From assembly GCA_030248215.1 (NCBI GenBank), contig JASANG010001452.1, forward strand, positions 124,001-188,000: a DNA stretch of 64,000 nt, given 5' to 3'. This document shows, piece by piece, positions 1 through 9,981 of this stretch (positions within the stretch are counted from its first letter, which is position 1; every line of letters starts with the position of its first letter). The position numbers were made by a program, and so were the translations under genes. The stretch is from Enoplolaimus lenunculus (Eukaryota; Nematoda; Enoplea; Enoplida; Thoracostomopsidae). The notes under the pieces were generated by a model that searched no databases, was not told the origin of the DNA, and saw nothing but the letters and a program-made list of their open reading frames with translations.

Positions 1-657
1 GCCATTTATGCTTGTTTTACCCAAGCGTAAGGATAAGCCTAAGCGTATGCTTAAACATAAGCAAAAATAGTGTAATGTTTAAGCTCTTTTGGAGTGCCTT
101 AACATAAGGGAAAAAAGAGTACGTACCTCAAAGTAACAAATGTTGTGTATGTGAAAAAGAGCTCTTGATGCGCCATTTATGCTTGTTTTACCCAAGCGTA
201 AGGATAAGCGTAAGCGTATGCTTAAACATAAGCAAAAATAGTGTAATGTTTAAGCTCTTTTGGAGTCCCAGGGAAAAAGAGTACGTACCTCAAAGTAACA
301 AATGTTGTGTATGTGAAAAAGAGCTCTTGATGCGCCATTTATGCTTGTTTTACCCAAGCGTAAGGATAAGCCTAAGCGTATGCTTAAACATAAGCAAAAA
401 TAGTGTAATGTTTAAGCTCTTTTGGAGTCCCATGGAAAAACAGTACGTACCTCAAAGTAACAAATGTTGTGTATGTGAAAAAGGGCTCTTGATGCGCCAT
501 TTATGCTTGTTTAACTCAAGCGTAAGGATAAGCCTAGCGTATGCTTAAACATAAGCAAAAATAGTGTAATGTTTAAGCTCTTTTGGAGTCCCAGGGAAAA
601 ACAGTACGTACCTCAAAGTAACAAATGTTGTATATGCGAAATGGGTTATTTGATGCG
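1..657. repeat. Minisatellite array, about four units of ~162 bp
   Basis: The phrase GCCATTTATGCTTG recurs at 1, 172, 334 and 496, and a last partial restart occurs at 657, so the period is 171, 162, 162 and 161 bp. Each unit holds degenerate TAAGCC/TAAGCG hexamers, then TTTAAGCTCTTTTGGAGT and GTACGTACCTCAAAGTAA. The middle units stay open in one frame only because 162 is divisible by three; I do not read this as a gene. The unit resembles the inside of the dispersed TTAGGC-bearing repeat seen at 25.74-25.88 kb and 36.2 kb. The array lies in the presumed intron just beyond the donor at 671. Confidence 0.9.
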
Positions 658-671
658 CCATTGATGCTTAC

Positions 672-1314
672 CTGAATGATTTTCGTTTTCCTGAAGACCT
701 TCTTCTGCCAAACTTTCGCTTTGAAGTAGTATCTTGTGCGGCAACTTTTGAATCGGCGCTGCGAGCAATTTCAATTTGAGTTGATTTTAACTGATCTTCG
801 ACAACAGTCAACCAACAACAATTCGATTTGTTTTGCGCGTTAATAATTGCACAATTACCACAGTTCGCATTGCTACTGGTGTTACTGTTATCTGTTGTAA
901 TTGTGGTACTGCATAAATTGCGATTGCTAATGCAGTTGCAATTAGTTGAATTGCAGATAGTGTGGCAGTTGCAAATAGTTGTATCCCAGTCAGTGTTGCA
1001 GTTGCAATTAGTTGCGCAATTTACACAATGCTCGGTTGCAAGCTTGCTACCACTGTTTGATGTTGTTTTAGTTGGTTTGGTTTTTGCGTAATTTAATCGT
1101 TTACGATACACATTTATGTTAGCGTAGTGCGATTGATCATCATTTTTATTGTTAATGCAATTACTGTTGCTATTGCAATTATTACAGTTGCAATTGTTAC
1201 AGTTGCAATTGTTTGCGCAGTGTTTATGTTCGCTACAGAATTGCGATGCCTGCGTGCATACTTTGACCGACGAATTACAGCAATTTGATACACATGTCTG
1301 CGTTGAATTCAATC
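672..1314 (-). CDS. Asn/Cys-rich exon (candidate gene C, most downstream exon seen)
   Basis: A 643-nt open exon on the minus strand. It is entered by a strong acceptor (CATATTTTTAG before 1314) and left by a strong donor (TTCAG/GTAAGC at 672/671). Phase in is 1, phase out is 2. The product has many Asn-Cys repeats of the NCNCNNCNCNN type, further Cys pairs, a Ser/Asn/Thr-rich second half and a basic end (KRKFGRRRSSGKRKSFR). The Asn-Cys run comes from a TTGCAATTGTTACAG-like DNA repeat, so it may be fast-evolving. I do not recognise a family. The continuation lies left of the window. A secreted Cys-rich structural protein would fit, but no signal peptide is visible in this exon, and a chance repeat ORF cannot be excluded. 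Confidence 0.5.
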
Positions 1315-1724
1315 CTAAAAATATGAAAATAAATGAAATCTTAGACTGTTCGACATGCTTGTTATATTTTGTATCTGGAGTCTTGATCGTAAACAATCCA
1401 TAGATTTACGCACATAACTTTTGGCCCAATGATACTGGACATTCCACTACAGACAGGAAGACTAGACTCTTTAGAAATTGGAAGCCTTTACGCTTAGACT
1501 TCGGATTTGGCTCAGATTTTTGTTCAAGCATACGAGGTTTCATAGGCATGTTACTTTTACAGGTTAATTCGCGGTGACTAGGTTTGGCTTTCAGTCAAAT
1601 AACTTGTTTAACATATTAGTTTTTTTAATTCCTATAGTGGTAATAGTTAACCATGTAAAATTCAAATATAGAAAAAATGTGCATTCATATAAAATTTTGG
1701 CAAGGTATGGCAATAGAAGTTTAA
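1315..1724. other. No convincing gene
   Basis: Upstream (minus sense) of the 672-1314 exon. A 49-codon minus-strand ORF beginning MPMKPRMLEQ lies near 1405-1551 but has no good donor in frame to join the next exon. It is noted only as a possible earlier exon. Confidence 0.4.
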
Positions 1725-2089
1725 GGGTTGCGCTATACTTGACGTCCGGCGCCTTCCGTTACCCGTACGTTGCCGTTCCTCGCCGTGCGTCACCCGTACG
1801 GCGCCGTTCGTCATGGGTGTTTGCGGCATCAGCCGTCACCGTCTGTCACCCGTACAGCGCCGCCGTCACCATACGTTATCGTATGTGAGTTATTTGCGTA
1901 CGATACCGCAAACTGACGGACGGTGCCGCACGGCGACGGGCGGCGCCCTACGGGTGACGGACGGCGCTGTACGGGCGACGGATGGCGCTGTACGGGTGAC
2001 GGATGGCGCTGTACGGGTGACGGACGGCGCCAGACGGTACCGTGCGGGTGACAGACGGCGCCGCACGTCAAAAAAGTATAGCGCAACCC
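1725..2089. mobile_element. Harbinger-like MITE with GC-rich inverted minisatellite core
   Basis: Terminal inverted repeats GGGTTGCGCTATACTT (left) and AAGTATAGCGCAACCC (right) are flanked on both sides by TAA (1722-1724, 2090-2092). A TWA target duplication and a GGG-starting terminus are typical of PIF/Harbinger elements. The interior is strikingly GC-rich for this DNA. It holds a tandem ~21-bp unit (CTGTACGGGTGACGGATGGCG) on the right half and the same motif in reverse orientation on the left half, so the whole element can fold. There is no transposase, so it is non-autonomous. The open frames here on both strands are repeat artefacts. Confidence 0.8.
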
Positions 2090-2092
2090 TAA

Positions 2093-2589
2093 CTGGTCAA
2101 CCAACTATGTCGCGCTGAAAAATCTGTTTTGCAAATTGTTCATTTGAGGCTCACTTTTCAACCAAAGTCGCTACAAACTATGGCGTAGCAAATATAACAC
2201 AAGTAAAAATATTTGTGTCGTCAGCGAAAGTTGTAATTTTTACAGTCATTTGCAAGGGATGGATTAATAAGTGGGTCTGCCCGGCCGCCTGAAAATCCTG
2301 CATCCACCAGTGTCCTTGAGACTATGCTAACACGTGACTGAGTGCTTTAATGGAATAGAATCGAATAAAATATACAAAACGGTTTTTAAACTCATGTAAC
2401 TTTTATACGGCACAGATGGCGAACGCTTGTTTATATGTTTAATTATTTTCAAACCTTGGTGCCTCAAACATGGTGTGTAAAATTATGGTTGTTTTAATTG
2501 GTTCACAATGGTCGTGTAACGAAGGAAGGTATGTGTGCTCAATGTTCTTTTAAATCTTCGCGCGACCCCCCCCCCGACCCATGTAAGAT
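2093..2589. other. Intergenic or intronic, nothing recognised
   Basis: AT-rich sequence with a short poly-C tract near 2567. No ORF with splice support was seen on either strand. Confidence 0.5.
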
Positions 2590-3383
2590 TCCTGGCTCCG
2601 GTTGTAAATTATATGAAATCCCTGAATGCACCGCGTGAACTTTGCCTGGGTAACGTTACCATTATTGCATGCGTTTGTTTGTTTGACCAATGTTAATTAT
2701 AGGGATCTGCCTTTTGGGAGGCTGTGAGGGAGAGGAAACTGGGAGACTTGGAGCCAATGTTTTGGCTTAAGTTGAGACTTAAAATTAGGATTAGGTTTAT
2801 GTTTACCTTTACGCTTTGGATTTAGGTTTAGCCTTGCATATAGGCTTACGCTTGACGTGTACGCCCTTATAGTTAATATAGACCGTTCGTTTTGCGTAAT
2901 ACTCGTAGCAAATGGTAAACGAAACGACGCAAGCAGAATTATTTAACAAGGATGAAAGGGGGTGCAACTAACTTCTCCTACAAATTGTGTTCGCTAGACC
3001 TCTTGGACCGTTTCAACGTCAATATTTTTAACGATAAAATAGGACAGATTATAGTTTTTTGAAAGACGACAAAATCGCAAGCAAATTTTAACACTTGGAA
3101 AGATGCCGTCTGCGAAAAAACCCGTGCATACATATTCTTTGGTATGCTTTTCTTGGAAAAATTTTGCCCCCTCCCAATTTCTGTAAATTTCAACCTTGCT
3201 TGTGAAGTCAACGAAACCCCATGTTTGCTCCTTATGAACAATGTTTAGCCCCCGTCTAAGGTAGGTTATTTGGCTACGGACCTGAAATTATCCCGACCAT
3301 AATAACAGTTATGGTGGCCGGCATTCATATAAAACAGGGCAAAATTCAAACAAAAAATAAAATAATGTAAAAAACACACACAA
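2590..3383. repeat. 794-bp tandem duplication, copy 1
   Basis: The block starting CCTGGCTCCGGTTG at 2591 recurs at 3385, an offset of 794 bp, with only a handful of differences by eye (for example GCGTGAAC versus GCGCGAAC). It contains a degenerate TTAGG-rich stretch (about 2765-2870) and an 87-codon minus-strand ORF (2978-3241). The ORF looks incidental because it has no splice signals and no recognised similarity. Confidence 0.9.
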
Positions 3384-4178
3384 TCCTGGCTCCGGTTGTA
3401 AATTATATGAAATCCCTGAATGCACCGCGCGAACTTTGCCAGGGTAACGTTACCATTATTGCATGCGTTTGTTTGTTTGACCAATGTTAATTATAGGGAT
3501 CTGCCTTTTGGGAGGCTGTGAGGGAGAGGAAACTGGGAGACTTGGAGCCTATGTTTTGGCTTAAGTTGAGACTTAAAATTAGGATTAGGTTTATGTTTAC
3601 GTTTACGCTTTGGATTTAGGTTTAGCCTTGCACATAGGCTTACGCTTGACGTGTACGCCCTTATAGTTCATATAGACCGTTCGTTTCGCGTAATACTCGC
3701 AGCAAATGGTAAACGAAACGACGCAAACAGAATTATTTAACAAGGATGAAAGGGAGTGCAACTAACTTCTCCTACAAATTGTGTTCGCTAGACCTCTTGG
3801 ACCGTTTCAACGTCAATATTTTTAACGATAAAATAGGACAGATTATAGTTTTTTGAAAGACGACAAAATCGCAAGCAAATTTTAACACTTGGAAAGATTC
3901 CGTCTGCGATGAAACCCGTGCATACATATTCTTTGGTATGCTTTTCTTGGAAAAATTTTGCCCCCTCCCAATTTCTGTAAATTTCAACCTTGCTTGTGAA
4001 GTCAACGAAACCCCATGTTTGCTCCTTATGAACAATGTTTAGCCCCCGTCTAAGGTAGGTTGTTTGGCTACGGACCTGAAATTATCCCGACCATAATAAC
4101 AGTTATGGCGGCCGGCATTCATATAAAACAGGGCAAAATTCAAACAAAAAATAAAATAATGTAAAAAAACACACACAA
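3384..4178. repeat. 794-bp tandem duplication, copy 2
   Basis: Second copy of the preceding block, ending in the same AAAATAAAATAATG and ACACACAC stretch. The matching 87-codon minus-strand ORF (3772-4035) is also open, which reflects recency of the duplication rather than coding constraint. Confidence 0.9.
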
Positions 4179-5121
4179 AACATTTCAAAAAAATCCACGA
4201 GTTTGCTGAAAATTGCATAACAATGACGGAGCTTTCAAAATATCAATCGATGAATGAATTGCGACTCTGTAGTACAAGTCACATATACTCAAACATACTG
4301 TATTATATACAAACTTTACAGTTGTAAAAATAAAGTCATAAAAACATAAAACTAAAATTGTGAAAAAGTGTTGACAACACGGAGCGAAATTGTAAACTTG
4401 CAGATGGCATAACGAGGCCGGTAGATCCAATCTTAGCGGATTATTTTCTGGTGTCCAAAGTAGTACTATCCTGATAGCAGGTCATGGCCGAGGCTACGTC
4501 TTGTGAGCCCTCGTGCTTGCCACAGAGCTTCCATAAGATCCAATGAGGCGCCGGCCCAAATGGTTCATTAATGCCCTATGCCCTCGATCGGGCCTTTTGA
4601 TGTTCACCGAAATACCCGCCATATTGTCAATCGCCGAGGCGCTATTCCAGAAAAAATATTCCGATTATTATTGGTTTAGAAAATTTTCGTCTGCGACGCT
4701 GTTCAAACAAAGCAGGAAAAGCAAGCACGATTCCCCAACTCAGCGAGTGTGACCAAAACATTTTGCTGAGTCAATTGAATGAAGACTCTGTCGGGGCGGG
4801 GCCCCATGCGGAATAACGGGTGTTGATAGCCTCGTTACTGAATAGAAATATATATCAACCCCCGAATCGAGGTGGAGCTTGTTTTGCTTGACCCGAACCC
4901 GGAAGCTGACCTCAGACTGTATACTAACATCTAGAAAATGACTTGCGGGTAAATAAATACCAATTAACGTGGAATCTCTAATATTAAAAATGACTTCCGA
5001 TATCGCAGTTGAGGGGCATGACCGTGGCTGTTAATGTTTATGTCACCAAACCCAAGCTGAACACTACAGTGAACACATAATTATGTTGAGCATTAGAGGA
5101 TTAAAGAATTTATTATTGCAG
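4179..5121. other. GC-richer patch, unassigned
   Basis: From about 4390 to 4900 the base composition rises well above its surroundings. A minus-strand frame around 4500-4630 reads MAGISVNIKRPDRG and on for about 42 codons, then stops. This could be the remnant of a gene or transposon, but I recognise no family and no flanking splice pair. The rest is AT-rich. Confidence 0.35.
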
Positions 5122-5378
5122 ATTATAGAAACAAAATGTTATTGAATAAGAATGAATTTATAGATCCAGTTTATCAAGCTCATTTCGCCATCATATGCAA
5201 ATCAGCAGCGGTATACATCAGTGACGGATCCACGACGTCTCGGCGGTGTGGGGAGGATGATACGAGGTTGACCGAGGACAGCTCGCCTCCCGACGACGTC
5301 CTTCCGATAATGACAGCTTCAGCGGACGTGACAACCTGCTGTACAAAGAGGGCGAGCGGGAAGCCAGTCACAATTTAA
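5122..5378 (+). CDS. Possible terminal exon, hypothetical
   Basis: An acceptor-like TTATTATTGCAG ends at 5121. From there an open frame (phase 1 entry) runs to a TAA at 5376-5378: about 85 residues that change from AT-rich to GC-rich codons, with a Ser/Thr/Asp-rich middle (EDSSPPDDVLPIM) and a late CC pair. The opposite strand is also partly open (5180-5371), so the coding strand is not certain. No upstream partner exon was found and no family recognised. Confidence 0.25.
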
Positions 5379-7811
5379 GCACCGTCACGATGCAAATTTT
5401 TAAGGTTGTGCGGTTCCGGTGGAAGGGATCCGGTACTAGATTCCCTAGATCCGGTCTTGGTCTAGACAAAAAGAGCGTTCTCGCAAAATTACGAAAAATA
5501 AAAGCAATGTTTAGCGGGATATTTCGTTTACTTTATTTGAAAGATTGCAGATCACTAAAACGTAATCTTTTCTACGGCTGTGAATGCCCACTTTGATACT
5601 TTACTTCAATGTATGTAGGGTATTTAATAGAAGAGTCGAGCTCGCAGACAAGCCGGTCATACGGCCTACCTACCATACAATTGTCTGATTAGCCAGCTGG
5701 AATTTGGACCCATCAACAAAACCAATAAATCTTGGCTATGTAATTGTTTTCTTAATTAGTCAGCAGTGATGGAACAGTTTATATCAAAATTGTCGCTCAG
5801 ATTTTCAGTACCAGTCGTGCCTGAATGACGTAAAAAACATAGTGGGCTGTTTAATTTTCAACTTATATACACTGCGCAGTGTGATTGTGAAATTTTTTTA
5901 TTCATAAATTTAAACACTAAATTGGAACCAATCAAATACATTAATACTGAATCTTCAGCATGCTAGTAGCAAACATGACATATATATGCTTTGGAAATCC
6001 GAAAATCGACGAGGGCCATGGGGGGGGAATTTAACATGATTCACAAGCAAGTCTAAAACATTCGAGAGGGCGAAATATCTCTAGTCTTAAACACCCCCGA
6101 CCTCCTCAGGACCGACTATGTCTACGGGTCAGATCCTGAGCCAGGATGGAATGTTTAGTTAGACAGGTTCTTTGTATTTAAGAATATATGTAAATGGGGA
6201 AAAAATTTTCAGCTTCGGGACACTACGACAAGAAGGCAACGGCGAAACTTTTGTTGCGACCATAAAAATTCGTTGACTGCTTAAACATTGAATATTGAAA
6301 AATTACTTAACATTTTATCAGTTTGCTTGCTCATTATAACAAATTCACATTTTATAGTCTCCGCCTTATCTACAAAAAACAAAACGTATGCTTTATAAAC
6401 AACTTAAGTATGGATACATATATGTATATCAGGGTGCAACCGGAATTCCGGTTTCGGCATCTTTTCAACTTCCGCTTCCAGTCAATCTTTGCTGGAATTA
6501 GCAATTCCGGCAGTATTAAATTTTGGTCGTTTTTCTAAATTTGCTAATCTTTGCGAAGATCTTTTAAAGCATTTGTTCAATTAGTGACGACAAAAATGAA
6601 ATAGATTTAGTTAGTATGGTATATAAATCTTGCAATTCACAGAAAAGTAATCATCGAAGGAAGATTTCGCTCCTGTGATTGAGGCAAATGTAAAATACAG
6701 CAAGATCAAAGAACACCTATTTTCAACTAAGATTATTTCCCAATAATACAGCAAAAAAATAGAAAATAAATATAAATTTTTCACTGGCGTGTATATTTTG
6801 CTTTCCAGTTACAAGAGCTAGACGCTCACGTTGGGCCAAAGATTTCACTGGTGCTTAACAAAATTAAAAATTTCCTCTGTCGCAATCTTCACAGTTAAAC
6901 CTGCTAAAATTTTGTGTTCGCGAAAATGTGTCACTAAAAAGTGCCTTTTTGTTTGTATCTCCAAAAATTTCGAGAGAGGATGTATCCCATTTCTCTTGTA
7001 TCCGCCACTGATCCCTGCCATAAGCTTGATCTTGCAAATGGCAAAAACATAATAGAGGCGTATACAAGGTGGGTAGGTGGATAAGACGAGATATTTGTTC
7101 CTCTTGAAATTTTGGAGTCTAAGCAAAACGTGCGTTTACGTCTTTCTCGACACTGGCTACGCTCGTTCACTAAAAATTTTTCATATAGGATTATCATAAT
7201 AGTATCTCCTGACTACGCCCTTCAAACACGAAACATAAAACAACAATTCGTATAGAAAGTTTTTGTTATTTGACCAAAGTATTCCGCAGTTTAACTGCTC
7301 CATCACAATTGTTTCGCTGAATTTAGCCGAAAATTTCAGCAACCATCCTAATTACAGGAAACATATATGTCAGGTTCAGGATATTTGATTTTAGACTTGA
7401 GACAATGTGTACGCGTAAACTAGTAAAGCTGAGCACAGATATACATTATACATAAATATAAAATTATATGGGTGACGTGCGGAGTTGTCCATCTGCAGCG
7501 ATCATTGTAACCCGAAAATTCTGCGTGTTACAAGAATGTTGCCGAAGCACTTAGAAATGCTCCTTGCGCCTCCTACTATAATTGCTAGTTGCGCAGCTGC
7601 GGTCTTCAACCTCAAAGACCCGCAGCCAGTTCAATATGCCAGTAGTATACCAAAAAAATTTCAAGAAGAGTACGGCGACAGGGTTTTTATACTGTATTTA
7701 TAGGCGGGGTGAAAAAAAAATTTTTCAGTGTGTTCAAAGTTTTTTGTTATTCGGACCTATAACCACCCTCTGGCTGCGGCACGGACTACTCCATCGTTAA
7801 AAATAGCTTAC
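5379..7811. other. No convincing gene
   Basis: AT-rich sequence with short ORFs on both strands that lack paired splice sites. Around 6430-6500 is a fragment of the AACCGGATATCCG-type dispersed repeat (compare 16.4 and 29.5 kb). A moderately GC-rich patch at 7480-7700 has a 72-codon plus-strand ORF of unknown meaning. Confidence 0.4.
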
Positions 7812-8102
7812 TTGATTCGATTCTATGCATTTCGGCGTTAGCTGAATCATGCCGCGGATTTAAATTCGTTCGAATTGTCGTTTTCCACGGACTCGAATTG
7901 GAAATTGAACCGAAATTAAAATGTTTACGTTCAACCGGCGCGTTTACAATGGTTTCCGATTTAAATAATCGTTTTTGGTTGCCAATTCCGCTTCCAACAC
8001 GTGCCATGTATTTGTTTAATGTACCGCTGTGGGTTTGTGACGTCAAGAGTTTGGGACTTGCACAGCTGTCAGATGAATTATTAACGCTTCGATAAGTAGC
8101 AT
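7812..8102 (-). CDS. Ser/Asn-rich exon (candidate gene C)
   Basis: A 291-nt open exon on the minus strand between a strong acceptor (AATTTCGTTTCAG before 8102) and a strong donor (GAATCAA/GTAAGC at 7812/7811). It enters and leaves in phase 1. The 97 codons give a hydrophilic Ser/Thr/Asn/Lys/His-rich sequence (for example YRSVNNSSDSC and VERKHFNFGSISNSS) with a single Cys; no domain is recognised. Its borders match in phase with the exon ending at 22318 and the exon starting at 1314, so the three could be spliced in order. The ORF continues past the acceptor up to 8274, but that part looks intronic. Confidence 0.55.
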
Positions 8103-9678
8103 CTGAAACGAAATTCAGTATATATGTCGTGCCCCAAACAGCTATTTGCCCCAGTTGGCAACTGGGATGTCCCAAACGACAATTACTTTTCAGGGCAACC
8201 CTAACAGCTACTGGACTGCTGACTAAAATTTTGATCGGTTGTTCAGGTTTGATTATATTCGAGAAATCTGACATGCACAGTAATTATTTGGCTTCACCAT
8301 TTTTGCAAACTGTAAGCTAACCAAGGTTCATATGAGGATATGCTAAGTTCATATGAGGATAAGGTGAAGGATTACAGAGGTGCGCAAGCCAGATGTTTCG
8401 AACGCAATCAAGCCTGAACAACTAATCACAAACAGTTTGCATTCCAGCAGCGGTTTGGTCTGTACAATCTTCCAATCAAAATCAGTTTGTATTCCAGATC
8501 GAGGGAGGCTTTACATTTAACTCGACCTCGTGACACTTTGTTCTTCAACAAACTGTTTTAGGCTAATAGTTTTACAGTTTGAATGATCGTAGTAGATCGA
8601 ATTTAATTTGACCCAGGTGTCCGGACGGTTCTAGTTGGCAAGACGTTGTAAAACCGCGACACTAAAGGGATCTACAAAATATTCACAGTGTAGTTTGGCA
8701 TTCGTTGATCTAGATTGCACTGTCAATATTACAACGTGAACTCTGTACTGGTTTGTTGTTAGCTACAGGGGCAGTATGCCTAATATGGCGAGTAGCCTAA
8801 TATGGATAACCAACTCAGTTATAAGCCAGATTATTCGAACGAAAAAATCTCACAAAAAGGTTCTGGTATCATCAGAAATGACTTTAAAAAAAGCTTACAA
8901 TTAATCATGCAAACATTTTTGCTTCATAAATCATTTATTAACCAGCAACGAAAAGATTATCGCGAAATGGTTAAAACTTTTTCGCAAAAACAAACAACTG
9001 TCGCAGTGTCACTAATTTCAAAAAACAGTATCAAGACTGCATGCCATCCAAACAACTCACTAAATCGCCTTGATTCTCTTGTTTTTTTACCACAAATTGA
9101 AGGAATCCGGCATTGTACCACTGACTTTTTCACCAAAACGCTTCACCATGTCAAAAACGGGCATAGTTTCTTGATATGGGTACTTTCCAACTTAAGTTCG
9201 GGGCTATCAACGCAGGTTTCGAATTATGAAACACTACCTATAATCATAAAGGAGAGCCGCATAGTTATCTAACAACTTTGTTTTAGGAAACGAATCACTC
9301 TGTTGATCCTTACAGGAAAGTTCCTTGTGTGGAGAACTTTTTTATTATCTGCTAAAGCCCAAAATTCTGTGCTACATGGTACTGCGTATGGTGTGATTTA
9401 CTGATGTTCATGGGGCTTGGATGCAGTTGCAGAATGGCCCTGCCCAGTATATCATTCATTGCGATCCGCGCCCTTCGCATGGTCCAACCGATTGAGCAGG
9501 TCGTACCGCTCCTTCGAGCAAAAGTAGGCGATAGCGCATATCGTATCAAAACATGACACATTTAACTGTTGTTTTGGAGGCGTTATAGATGATATAGGAC
9601 ATTGGGACCCAGAAACTCTAATGCGGACGTCCATTTTATTATTTTATGCATGAGGAAATTTAAATCAAAATTTGTAAA
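8103..9678. other. No convincing gene; one unassigned ORF
   Basis: The longest plus-strand ORF (8802-9272, 156 codons, starting MDNQLSYKPDYSNEK) has no recognised motif, no splice context and ordinary AT-rich composition. It is left as a possible chance ORF. Nothing else stands out. Confidence 0.35.
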
Positions 9679-9981
9679 GCCCCATTCACATGTGTCAGTT
9701 TTTGCAGCGAAAAACTCGCACCTGCAACTTGCACGAAATTTGTGCCGTTGCATGTATTTTCAAAGAAACATTCCGATTGACAAATCAAACAGCAGGCGCA
9801 AGAAATTCAGGCTACCTGCGACTGCGTTTCACAGATGCGGATTAAACAAACTGGCATGAATTCCAGTGAATAATTTGCAGCTGCAAGAACTTTAAATTTG
9901 CTTTGTGACCAAACTTGCGCGCGCAAGTTGCACGCGCCATTTTTTTGCTGCAAAAACTTGCATGTGTGTTTGAATAGGGCA
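9679..9981. mobile_element. MITE with ~30-bp imperfect terminal inverted repeats
   Basis: The left end (CCCCATTCACATGTG then GTTTTTGCAGCG) is mirrored at the right end (GCTGCAAAAACTTGCATGTG then TTTGAATAGGGC). The interior is rich in TGCAACTTGCACG-like motifs in both directions, giving an extended foldback. It has no coding capacity beyond incidental ORFs. A weak relative lies near 60.08-60.14 kb. The superfamily is not assigned. Confidence 0.65.

Noticed and set aside
165-548. 127-codon ORF with repeated peptides
   Set aside because: Open only because the minisatellite period is a multiple of three; no start context or splice signals.
1813-2118. ORFs on both strands in the GC-rich block
   Set aside because: Arise from the tandem units of the Harbinger-like MITE.
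2978-4035. Duplicated 87-codon minus-strand ORFs
   Set aside because: The copies are conserved because the whole 794 bp was duplicated recently; no other sign of coding.
8802-9272. 156-codon plus-strand ORF as a gene
   Set aside because: No motif, splice context or composition change; kept only as a note.
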